From Brienomyrus brachyistius (Eukaryota; Chordata; Actinopteri; Osteoglossiformes; Mormyridae), in contig NW_026042395.1 in NCBI RefSeq assembly GCF_023856365.1, positions 248,001 through 312,000 on the forward strand: a DNA stretch of 64,000 bases, in the 5' to 3' direction. Under the pieces are notes generated by a model. The model saw nothing but the letters and a program-made list of their open reading frames with translations, was not told the DNA's origin and made no database searches. Position numbers and translations under genes: made by a program. Within the stretch, counting starts at the first letter, position 1. Every line of letters starts with the position of its first letter. Shown one piece after another: positions 1 through 12,000 of this stretch.

Positions 1-44
1 GCCCTGTCCTGAGAACCAGGCCCAAGGAGTGCTGGGGATAGATG
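1..44 (+). CDS. plch2: plch2 exon (partial): end of EF-hand region
   Basis: The window opens inside this exon. After one leftover base, 14 codons read [14 protein letters not shown] and a donor GTAAGG follows at 45. The split codon gives Gly, so the join reads [12 protein letters not shown], as expected for PLC-eta just before the X domain. Only the 3' end of the exon is present. Confidence 0.82.
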
Positions 45-3000
45 GTAAGGAGCGACACGATTCTCACTGGCTTTAGAAGTCACATGTCAGAGTTTACTTA
101 TGTTAGTACTGCCAGCCCTCTGTATCCCTGCGTTCTGAATCTGCGGATTTAAGCAATGGCGGATTGAAAATATAAAAAAAAAAAAAAGAAATTCTAGAAA
201 GTTTAAAAAAGCAACGCTTGAATATGCTGCGGGCCAAGCCATTATTTTAAATCCATGCGGATGAAGTGATGTGCAGGCATTCCCTGCTGTACCCTCTGCG
301 CACCGAGCACTATGCTAAATCCACGCGGATGAAGTGATGTGTAGGCATCCCCTGCTGTATCCTCTGCACACCGAGCACTATGCTAAATCCACGCGGATGA
401 AGTGATGTGTAGGCATCCCCTGCTGTATCCTCCCGCTGTTTCACAGATCCTCAGTCTCTCACCAGCACTAGTTGTCAAAGCATTGTTCACATTGTGTCTT
501 GTTCATTCACTACTAGTGTTTTAAGTGTAAATAATCTGTAAATTGGTTCCCTGCCTCGTGCCCATTGCTTCCGGGATAGGTTCCAGACCCCCCGCGACCC
601 AATAGGATAAGCGGTTTGGAAAATGGATGGATGGATAATCTGTAAATTGCTAAATTTTATGTTGCTACTGATGTGTACTATGCAGTTGGGCTTACGATGT
701 TTGCATCTCTACTGAACATGTACAAACCTAATTTTCTTACAATTTTTCCCGAAATAATACAGTATAAGAATTATATACATAGCATTTACATTGTACTGGG
801 TATGGTAAGTAATCTGGAAATGACTGAGATGATTTAAAGTGTACAGAAGGATGGGAGTAGATTACATGCAAAGACTAGCCTGTATAATGGACCTTGAGCA
901 TCTGCTGATTTAGGTATCCATGGGGGGTCCTGGAACCACAATCCCCCCCCCCCCCCCGCCGATACCGAGGGACAGCTGTATTTTGTATGTCCAGTGAATG
1001 CATTTTTTCATTAATCTACTTCTCTGTCTGTGTGTCCTATAAATAACTGCTTTCACGCATAAAAGATTGAGCTCTTCCTTGGGACCCTTATCCTGTTTCC
1101 GCTTCCTCCCCCCACCCAGGTTTCACTAATTACATGCGCAGCCCAGCTGGGGACATATTTAACCCGGAGCACAACAAGGTGAACCAGGACATGACGCGGC
1201 CGCTGTGCGATTACTTCATCGCCTCCTCGCACAACACCTACCTGATGGGGGACCAGCTGATGTCTCAGTCGCGGGTGGACATGTATTCCTGGGTGCTGCA
1301 GTCAGGCTGCCGATGCGTGGAAGGTCAGATCACCCCCCCCCCCCTCCCCTTCGGTCTATAATCAAATCCTTCTACAGTAAATGGAATTCTTAAGGTCACT
1401 TCCAGTGTGAGTTTATGTTGCTGATCTTTCCCTAAATCTGCTCCTAATACATGACGTTACACAGAAATGACCCCCCACCCAGCACATAAAACCTGTTCTG
1501 ACTAATGATGATTGCATGCTCGAAATACATGGAGCCTGCGGTCAGACTTACAGCACAGGAACAAGTTGTAACTTTTCTTTCGAACTGTTGAATAGGCCAA
1601 GTGCGCATTTGTGAGCACTTCTGTATCAATAATTAATTTGTTTTGTCTGTTGTCGAAGGCTTCTGCAGGGCGCAGTGTTTTTATACAGTGTAAGCAAGCA
1701 GTAAATGGGTCATTGAGAACCAGCAGCCTGCAGGATGTAAATATCATAATGGGATGTTTTCATTATATTATCCCATAAATCTGCACATATATAAAATTTG
1801 CAGCTAGTATTTAATTGTTTTTTTTATCATTGAATAAACTTTTGACAAATTGTTGTGCTTTTGGTTTATTGCTTAGCTGATGATTTTCCCACCAAATTAT
1901 GTTGAATATTTTTCCTGTTTTGTGTTGCTGGATATTTTACTAAATGATGTGATTATGTTAATTTCTGAGGGGGTGAGTTTTAGGGCCCCCCCTAGGTGAT
2001 CTTTTCCGCCCCACTGTTCACTGATGTAATCATGGTATGCCTCTTTCCCCTATAGTCGACTGCTGGGATGGTCAGGATGGCGATCCCATCGTGCATCACG
2101 GATACACGCTGACCTCCAAGATCCTCTTCAAAGATGTGGTGGAAACCATCAACAAATATGCATTTGTTAAAAACCCGTATGTCTATTTAATTATTAACTC
2201 TTACCATTGTTTGCAAATTCACCGTGAGGCAAACGTTTGCTTGCATGTACTTTGTTTTATGATTGAAAAGGATCAATTTACTTGTAAAGAGAGTTTAAGT
2301 TTTGGTAATAAAATGTGACTAATCATTTTTCTTTTAAGGGATGATTTGGAGATTTCCGTTAAAACTGCGCTGTAGGTGGGGGACGGTGGCTGAAAGCCAC
2401 GTCCTTTACATTTACACTTAAGCATTTAGCAGAAGCTTTTGTCCAAATCGACATACAAGAGAGGCATATAGCACAATTACAAACATGATGCTGTCGAGGC
2501 GTCAGCTAGGTGTAAGTGCCGCTAGGCGTAAGTGCCGCTAGGCTGATCCTCCAATGGATGCCCAGGTGTAAGCAGCTTTGGAGCTGGGGCTACACAACTA
2601 ACAAGGCAAGAAGATAATGAGGCTACTCAGTGAGTAGAAGTGCAACATTAAGAACATTCAGTGGAATATAAAGAGGCATCAGGCTAGTAGAGGAATTCAT
2701 GGAACAGATGAGTTCTTGAAGGTGGAGAGGGAGTCTGCTGACCAGATGTGTCCACCATCAGGGAAGCACTCATGAGAAACGTCTGGAGGGACATTCCTCG
2801 TGTGCTGGAGGGGGCTCTAAGCTCCTGTATCTACAGTATATGTCATGGCGCTGAAGCTTATCCAGAGCTTACTCATGCTACAAGAGGAACAGCAAAATGG
2901 TCTTACATTATTGTGAAAAGTCTGCCATTGGGGCTGTAGGGTTTGTGGTTGTGTTTTCACAGAAAGTGGATCATGGCTGAGGGAAAGAAAGGTGATCAGA

Positions 3001-6000
3001 ATGTGTCTCTTAGCGGAGATGCCGGGTTGCTCTGTGAAGGTGCCTGCGTGGCTTATTTCTCTGGCAGCGGTGTTTAATTAGCGAGGCGCTCATGCAAAGG
3101 TTCATAATCCCGGTAAGCAGCGCAGGAAACGTGACCTTCAAGGTTACTCATGAAGTAGCTGAAAAACTCAATTAAAAAATGAAATTTAATCATTTTATGT
3201 CAGGGTACCATTAAAACCTGTAGGCTGCAAAGAAAACATAACAAGTGATGCTTCATAATCACAGCATAAAACCAAGGCTGGTTTAAACAAAAACAAAAAA
3301 AACACCCATCAAAGCACCATGCAGCAAATGAAGTGGAATGGAAGGCACTGGCTTAGATGGTCACCCATCCACCTTCCAGTCATTAATTCAGTGTGGGATT
3401 GTGGGAGCCCATGTCCTGTCCCAGACAGCAGAGGGCGCTAGGCAAGAGGATATCCTGCATGGAAAGCCAAGCAATTGCTGGGTCTGAACAGTCAATAAAA
3501 CGAAATTCTGAAATGTCTGCAATCAGCTAAAATAAGAACCTCATTACTGATAAAACAGCTCTGTGAAGATTGGACCATGGTAATGTGCTTAATGTATAGT
3601 CTTGCTTTCAATGTGATTGCTACCTTCCATGAAATGCAGCATTTTTTTGACTGGAACAAAATGTTCACCGAATGTTTTTGATCACGTTAAAAATTAATCG
3701 TGTCCTATATAGCAGTGGTCTCCAACCTCTTTTAAAGTTAGTGCTACTTTTTCGAAGAACATTATCTGGAGGGCTCCCGAATCACAACAGTATATTTTGC
3801 TGATGGGGGGGGGGGGCTCAACCTCATTAAGTTTTGCCGATCGAGGGGTGTAAAGATGTCGCAATGGACTACAAAGGTCTCGAAGATGGACCTGTGGATT
3901 GAGATTGACTGGCTGGTGATAACTTCTATAGGAAATTTCATAGATTTTTGAAAAATTAAGTGTCTGAGGTCTTTGTATCGTATCTGAACATTCCTTAACC
4001 GTAAATCTACCCATCTTCCATAAGCACTTAACCGGCACGGAGTCACGGGGAGCCTGAATGACATCACAGGGTGCAAGGCAGGGGATTTCCTGCATGGAGA
4101 GACTGTATGTGAGACTCTAAGCTGGGAGGGAATGTAAAGCAACAGCTCGTTCGGAGCTTTTTTAAGGGCTTTCGGAGGGGAAAGAGGAAAACCGGAGGAT
4201 GTGTAACGTATCTTATCAGGCCTTCTGGAAGAGAGGCAGACACCATGAAGGAGGGTTATTTTCATACCCACGGAGTTTCAGATCTGAGGAGTCGGCAGCC
4301 TTATCTAAAGTCACTTCCGGATCATTACACATAACTGATGACTTAAAGTCTAGATTAATCATATCATGCTTATTTTTTCCGGTTAAAAAGGAAGAGCAAT
4401 GAAAAAATGTGGATGTGATCTAAAAGAAGATCTATTTAAGCGCAAAAAGGAGCCTTTGATATTAAAAGTACATCAAATTCCCTGTACAGCAGCAAGGTGG
4501 GACGCTAAGCAAAACGAGTATGTTATTGTTATTGTTAGTGGATTTGTTATGGCATGTGTGCTGCATGGAATTCAAAGGGAATTTTGGGAAGTCTTACGAT
4601 ATCAGATTTGACTGACTAGCATTACTTGTAAGCTACAAGTCCAATAATTAAGGGACGATAATTATTAACACGATAACATTTATGTCCCCCCCACCCAATT
4701 TTTTATGTTTGTGCTGCTGTGTCAATTTTGATATTTAAATGAAATCCAGCAGAACTTGTTTTCAGACAAGCCTTGACCTCCCTGCTGGAGCTTGGGGTGA
4801 TGTTACGCTATGAATTTATTATGGCTTCCGCAGAAAATGCCTGTGAAAGGCTGAAGGTTCACGAGGTTACAACAATGTTGGTGTTATTGAAAATATGGAG
4901 CCTTTTTAATCCCGTTCAGCAACACCTGGGTTTCACGGTGCCCCCTAGATGTCAGTAGCGTTTTCTGCATTTTTATAACTGGACAGCTAGCAGACACACA
5001 TCTTTTTTCACGTTCTGGACTGTTTAATGTAAACTGTACAGGAGATCCTTGTGTAAAATACGGATTTTAAAGTACATGTTATTTGTTCTGTTGTACAAAT
5101 GGACATTTTGCAGACGTTAAGAGACCTTAAATAAATTATAAATGTGTTAACTTTGTTTTCAGTTTTCTAGATGCTAACAACTAACAGCTTGGTTTCAGGA
5201 TCAGTGCTCTGTTAGCTGTGGAGGTCATGGAAAGTGCTCTGAAGGCTTCACTGATCAAAGATTAAAGGCGTTTTGTCAAATAGGTGATGAAAACCAATAA
5301 TACAATCTTGGAGAGGAAAATATTGACATGGCTGTCTGGCCTGACTGTTTGCGATTGTCTCCAGATACCCGGTGATCCTGTCCATCGAGAACCACTGCAG
5401 CGTTCCTCAGCAGAAGAAGATGGCCCAATATCTGATGGAGGTGCTGGGAGATAAGCTGGACCTGTCCGGCATCAACATGGATGAATCTGGCCGCTTGCCC
5501 TCCCCTGAAAGCCTGAAAGAGAAGATCCTTATAAAGGTAAAGCTGTGAAAAATATCCCGCAAAGACATCGGGGATGATGAAAGAAGCTTCTGGCATAGAG
5601 TATTTGCGGCTTTGTGCGAGGGTAGGTGGGCAACCAGGTTCAACGGCAAAGTAGGACAAAGGGTGATGACTTTAAGGCAAACAAGAGAGACCATTTCATA
5701 AGAGGAACCATTTTTCTGTAGCCAGTGGGACTCATTCTTATTTCAAAGTAGGTCATTGCATGGCTTTGATAGATGGGTTTGTTCAAGTTACAAGACAGTG
5801 GCCTGTAAGCTGGCAGCGTGCTGTGATCCCTGAACATGTCCCCAGGTGTCCCTGGCTGGTCTTCTGAACCTCGTACTGCGTTACATGCCGGTCACTCACC
5901 GTTCATCCCGACCGCACGTGCCCAGCTGAGCTTCACCGCTCTCCTGAACTCCACATCACGTGCCGTGTGAGCCACTCGAGGCCCACCAAGAGTAATAGAC

Positions 6001-9000
6001 CCCTGGCAGACCCCCGATTGTGTCGCCCTCTGGAAATGTAACTGCGGAATGCCGGATGGACCCAAAGCGCGAATTCTGATGTGTGGTGGGGGCTGCTTCT
6101 CGCACGTATCGATCACTTCTAGAGTGACATCTGAGAGAATCCCCCGGCTTTGTGGCATCCTTCTGCTAATCAAGTCTGTCTCACTGTAATGACAGACTAG
6201 ACTTGCTCGGGAAAAAGTTTTGACAGCTGAAATATTGAAAAATATATATCTCTGGAGTATGGAGTCATTTTTAGATCTTCTCTGTAGAACAGATGCTGGC
6301 TGAGGTAATCACTCATGCATTCGAGCCTGTTTGTAAATGTGAGAGGTCCTTTCCACCATGACGTCGTTGTGGCCTGACTCCTGTACTGCAGTGTGTCTTC
6401 ATACTAACACATTCGCGGTTGGCTTAATCGACATTTACACTTCATTCATATCGTCCTTGAGACCGATCGGGCCCTGTTACGTCCTGTCAGTTATCCCGGA
6501 CAGCTCAGTGTCGGACACCTGCTTGTCAATCACAACTCCTGTGATGTATTTCGGACCTGAGCTACCATTACGATGAGTAAGATGAGTAACTGAGAATGCC
6601 ACACTGTGCGTGTGTAGCATGGTCTACAACAGTTTATAGTGTTTATGTATAGGGCAGTTCTAACATCCTGGATGTGACATTTAGATTCACTGGGCAAACA
6701 CAATGCCTCGGAGCGTGTCAAGCTTAGTATCAGTGAATCAGTTTGCATATCTTTTCACGTAACCTTTTGGATTGAATATAGGCCAGTTCTTAAAATTCAT
6801 ATATTAATTTACATGCTAGAAAAACTGTACATAGCATTTTATCAGCGTCAGAGATGTGAAATCAAATGGACCTTTGCATGAAATTGCCCTACAAGTGATC
6901 TGTATTGGGCTTAATTTTTGTATTACTAGAATATGTTATTATAAAGATATTTTACACTATTGGTATAGTTCAGATTCAGTGAATAACAGGTGTTTGATAA
7001 TATGGTTATCGAAAAAAAGTGAAGGGAGAAATTGTCATTGTTGACACCTTAGCACACAACAATGAGATGTGTCCTCTGCATTTAACCCATATGTGACATA
7101 GCAGTGTACAGCTTTTATTTAGCCCCCAGGGAGCAGTGCGTGGGGGCTGAATCTTGCTCAGGGTGCCTCAGTAGTACCTTGTTGGTCAAGGATTCAAGCC
7201 AGCAACCCTCACAAGTGCGCTTCCCTGACCATTACGACACCACCGCTCCTGTTAGTTTTGATCAGTACTACTGTGGTACGTTTTTTCCTTCCCAGGGCAA
7301 GAAGCTGCCAGCCAACATTGACGAGAATGCAGAGGAGGGAGACGTGTCGGACGAGGACAGCGCCGACGAGATGGAGGACGACTGCAAGCTCATGAACGGA
7401 GACGTAAGACTGTCAGCTCTTCCTGCAGCACTTTCACTTCACAGAATGGAAACACAGCAGTTTAATGTCCACAACATTTGTATATGTACATTCAGGAGAA
7501 TTGATCTAGTTTATTAAAAAAATAATAAATTAAAAATGTCCCCGAGATCTATGAATGGCAATAATTTACCAGTGAAATGCGCTTCTTATTTAGTGAGAGT
7601 CCAGAGTTTAGTCCGATTTAGTCTAAGTGGAAGGAGTTAACTGGGTGATGTATCAGCTACTCATTGCTGCGCGACGTGATGAGATTCTCTGAGGTCCCTG
7701 AAGGGGTGGACAGCAATTGCAAAGGGGTGGTGTGCAGGTAGAGCCGTTGGCTAGGAGAGGCTCTCATGTCGGCAGCCGTAATTAAGGGTCCCGTGGCCAC
7801 GTCTCTTCACGATGATGTCGCACCTCATGCTTTGATTGTAATGTGCATGTAGGGGACGTGTTTTCGTCAGTGTGAGCACTCCTGATTTTTGTAACATGTA
7901 TTGGCGGCTGGCGGCAACATTGCCTGTCTGCCCCTGATGATTCTTAATTATCATATTCCTTCAGGGCTTGGCCTGGGACCCTCTCAGTTAATTCTCGAAT
8001 TAATCTTTTTTTTTCCCTCCCCCCCACCTTGAATGAGATTAATTGTATTTCCACAAACCTTTCTTGTCCATGAAACCCTCCAGCTTTGAATGTGGAATCG
8101 AGGCCTGGAAACCCAAACATATGGTGTGTGTTTATTTTTTTGTTGTTGTCAGTAACTAAACAGTTTAACCTGCTTCCCACTGGTTGTTTTATTGGCTCCC
8201 ATTGGGTTAAGCCAGACAGTGATTGACAGCACGTGGTCCCCTCCCCCATTACAATACCAATAAATGCAGGTGCTGTAGATGCACTGCTGCCTTCCCTTTG
8301 TTGCATGTGTATCCTGTATCCTCACAGTATAGGTCCTAATATGCTCTTACGGTGTCACTAAGCGTGGAGCTGTAAGCTGTACACAAGCACGAGGTTGTTT
8401 GGAGCTTCTGGAAGTTTCAGCATGTTGAGGAGTGAGGGTAGTGAAGACTTTTATCTCCCCTGATGTGCCGGTAGTGATCAGAGTGAGGCGGAGCGTTACC
8501 TGTCTTTGAGGTCTGGATCGCTAACGATGTGAGAATCCTGAGTGTGGCGTCTGTGCGCAGTTATGCGTGGCTTATTATTAGCGGATTGTCAGTCAGCACA
8601 GTTGCATCAGGCTGTGTTGGTGTGTGTTGCTGGGTCTGTGCTAGCGTCCTCCCGCCGTTAAACTCGCTGCACGCTTTCGCATCACGGCGTGGCTCCTGCG
8701 GGCCGCTTGACACGCCGCCGCCCGCGTACGGGGAAGATGGCGGTCTGGGTCCTGCGGTCCTGATGCCACGTGATGGATGGGAAGCGCGTGGAGCTTGAGG
8801 AGGGGGCTCCGGGTCACCCGCCCTGCCCCGCATAGCTCCCAGCAAGCACTGGCACCGCCCGCGAGGTGCGGGTCTGAAAACAAGGCTCAAAAGGACTTTC
8901 GGCAGGGGGGAGGGGGCCACGGCAGGGAGAATAACAAGACGGCTATTGATTCAGCGTTGCCATAAGAGGCAGACGGCTGCCCATTGGACCTCTGTGGCAG

Positions 9001-12000
9001 TGGCCAGTGCTGTTTCAAGCCCATTATGTCTGCTGCCATCAGCGGGAAGGGTGAAAAGGTTAAGGCTCTCTGATGCCCCCCGCAGTTTCCAAACGGAAAT
9101 TCCTTCCCACTGAAGTGCTTGGTTATGCTCTCTTTCTTAATGTGATTTTTAATTCAAGTGTAATTCAGCTGTATCGTATTATTCTATTCTGAAACTTTTC
9201 GTGATATTGTACAAATCTTGATCTTTCGTCCAGATGGTGCCCGATTGATTGTCACTCTGTTGAGTGAAACCGGTTATCTGGCTAATTGAAGCGTTTATCC
9301 TCCTCTTGATCTTCCTGATGGTTTTATCTGCTGGTGGTGTGCTGTTTTATCTCCAGTTCAGCTTTAAATATTTTTCCCTCACAGCGAATAAATGAATATA
9401 TATGAATTTCAAAGCTGACTATTTCAGACCCTGGAAATAGAGGCCAGGGCTGCTTAGAATTTACCTGAATTTCCATCACAATAAAATGCTGCAGAAAAAG
9501 ACTATTTTTCCCTTAACAAATAGACACACTGCCGGTCCTAGACGGAGGGTGTAACAAGCCCAGAGAATGGATACGAGATGTTTGTGAAATAATTCTGCCC
9601 CCTAGTGTTCCGTATTTGTAATTGTTCAAAAACAAGAAGCTGGGCTCTGGCATGGTAGATAGCCTTACTCAGGACTGGGACTGTTCAGGCTGTGACCGTA
9701 AGAGGACCTGATGAATCAGGCACTGGTAAAGAATAAAAGGTAATTTAAAAGCAAGCTGTTGTCATGCTAGTGGTAGCAGCTGAGCAAATCTGCCCTGTCA
9801 CTCCTAAATGAAGATGCCCAGGAGAGAATAAGGCTCCGCTCTCAGGCTCTTCCCCTCAAGGGGCTGCCCTGGCTGCTTTTCGCAGAAGTTCATTAGGAAA
9901 CCCCTGTGATTCCTGGATAACTTTCAGTTTGGGGGGGCGGGGGGGGGGGGCGTATTGCTTTCCTGGATTGTTGCTAAATGGGCTCAGTCAGATGAAGGGG
10001 GTGCTGCTCTGACTTTGTTGGGTGTTCAGAAGTTCACAGTGTGAACCGACTTAAAAATGGAAAATTTTGCCATTGGTATTATGGTGATTATGTGGAAAAA
10101 CTTCCAGAGTGATTCCTGTCTCTTTCCATTGGACGGGAAATAAAATGATTCAGCATGATTCCACATGGGCCTAAAAAAATACATGGTTCTTTTAGACTTT
10201 ATCTGCATAAAAATCCTAAAATGCACCAAATTTGGGCTTCTGAAGATTCTTCAAGAGCTGAAAGATCTTAATGTTTGCCTGTTTATTTTGCTTTAATGTG
10301 TGTTTGTGAACAAAAATAGCTTCTTTCCCTCTTAAGTATCTGATCGGTGATTTCACTCAGAACGCAAAATGAGTAACTAAAATTTGACTGTTATAATGTG
10401 TTTTTCCTGAGTTGATAGATATGTATATTCCCTCATTCGGTCGTGTGCGGAGTCCGTCCTGCACTCACGCTCATGTCTCTGTGCGCAGATGTCCGTAAAC
10501 AGGAAGCAGGTTGAGAGTTTGGCAAAAAAGAAACTGGACACCCTGATGAAGGAGTCAAAGATCCGCGACCGTGAAGATCCCGACAACTTCACCATCACCT
10601 CCCTGCCCGCGGAAAAGCTCAGCCAGAAAGGATCCCCCAAGGTACTTCTGGCAGATTCCTGTAACGCTGCACCTCACACTCTGACTCCACTCTCCATATT
10701 TCCATGTTTTTGTCCTCACCCCATAATTTAATACAGTATGTGTGATTAGCCGGAATCGGTGGATCAGTCACTACCTGTCGCCGTTGGATCTTAACCTTTT
10801 TAGCGGTGGATACATTGGATGGGGACACATGCTATATCTGTACTGTGTACATATATTTTTATCTTCTCCCCGTTCCTGAACGCCCACGTCTCTGAGCGCC
10901 CTGCCATTTGTTATGTAATCTGTGCATCAGTCTCACAGTGCATTCTGGCTTGGATTGCAGGCCTGCTGTGCCGAAATCAAGGATGGTGCCCGTTCGGGGG
11001 ATGTAGGGGGCGTTGGGGGGAGGGGGGAAGTTTGTCCACCGACCCCGCATTGCTGCAGCGGAGCTTTATGGCTGTTTTTTTTTTGGGGGGGGGGTATTGT
11101 GTCCACCTGCATTTACTGTGCTGTGAATGCAGCGCCTTCTCCGTGTTCACGTGTAAAGATCACGGGTGATCTTTCCGTTACGTGGTGCACCCCAAGGGCA
11201 CAGCCTGGGAGGAGAACACACAGACGGAGCCCCGGAGAGCTAGGCTGCGTGGAGTGGCTACTCATTGCCACATCTTTTTCCCATCTTACCCAAAAAGCCC
11301 CTCCCACTGCACCCGCTCCCCCTCCCCCCCCCCCACCCAACTGCCCATTCATATGGAACACAAAACGGCCATTGAAGGATCACTTCCTGTCATCAGTATG
11401 TCCTTCCCTGATGCATCTCCTGGGGCTTCATTGGATATTTTAACTGACATCAGTCCATTTTCCCAGCCCCTTCTGCATATGAATGTCAGTCCATCCATGT
11501 GTGTGATTTTTATGTACACAAAAAGCCTCCCCTGGTGCAGTGCACACTGGCATCCCTTGGACTCATCACTGCGCAGTGTGACTCTCCGTGTTGCCATTGT
11601 ACAGTTGTACTCAAGGCCTCTCCCTTGCATTTGTGATATATTTATGTACAGATTGCAGAGGGAAACGAAACGATGTTTATAGTGTGGGAGAAAAATCACT
11701 CCTGGCGAGGAGATAGTTGAATCAGGTGCCCTTTATTAACCAATGTGCCCCAGAGCCCCCTGGAAGTGGATTCAAAGTGGGGACGATAGATACAACTCAA
11801 ATCAAAGGTACAAGGGTCAACGGGCAGGAGCTGTGTCATTTGGTCAGCTGTCTAGTCACACGTGTCTTCCAGGGGGGCCAGGTGGGGAGGGTTGGACCCT
11901 GTGGGTTAGGTGGGGCACTTGCATACCAAAGGGGAGGAATACAGGGTCAGTGGGAGATGAGAGGCAGAGACTAAGAAACATCCCGTTCTGCTTCCACAAT

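Larger units (their letters stand above)
45..1119. other. plch2 intron with tandem and interspersed repeats
   Basis: No exon is visible between the donor at 45 and the acceptor at 1119. The stretch contains an A-run near 174-187, a 68-base tandem repeat, a LINE-type tail and a poly-C run near 944-957. Confidence 0.7.

Noticed and set aside
8529..8965. Several overlapping open frames in the CpG-rich intronic island
   Set aside because: High GC makes stops rare; no homology and no fitting splice sites.
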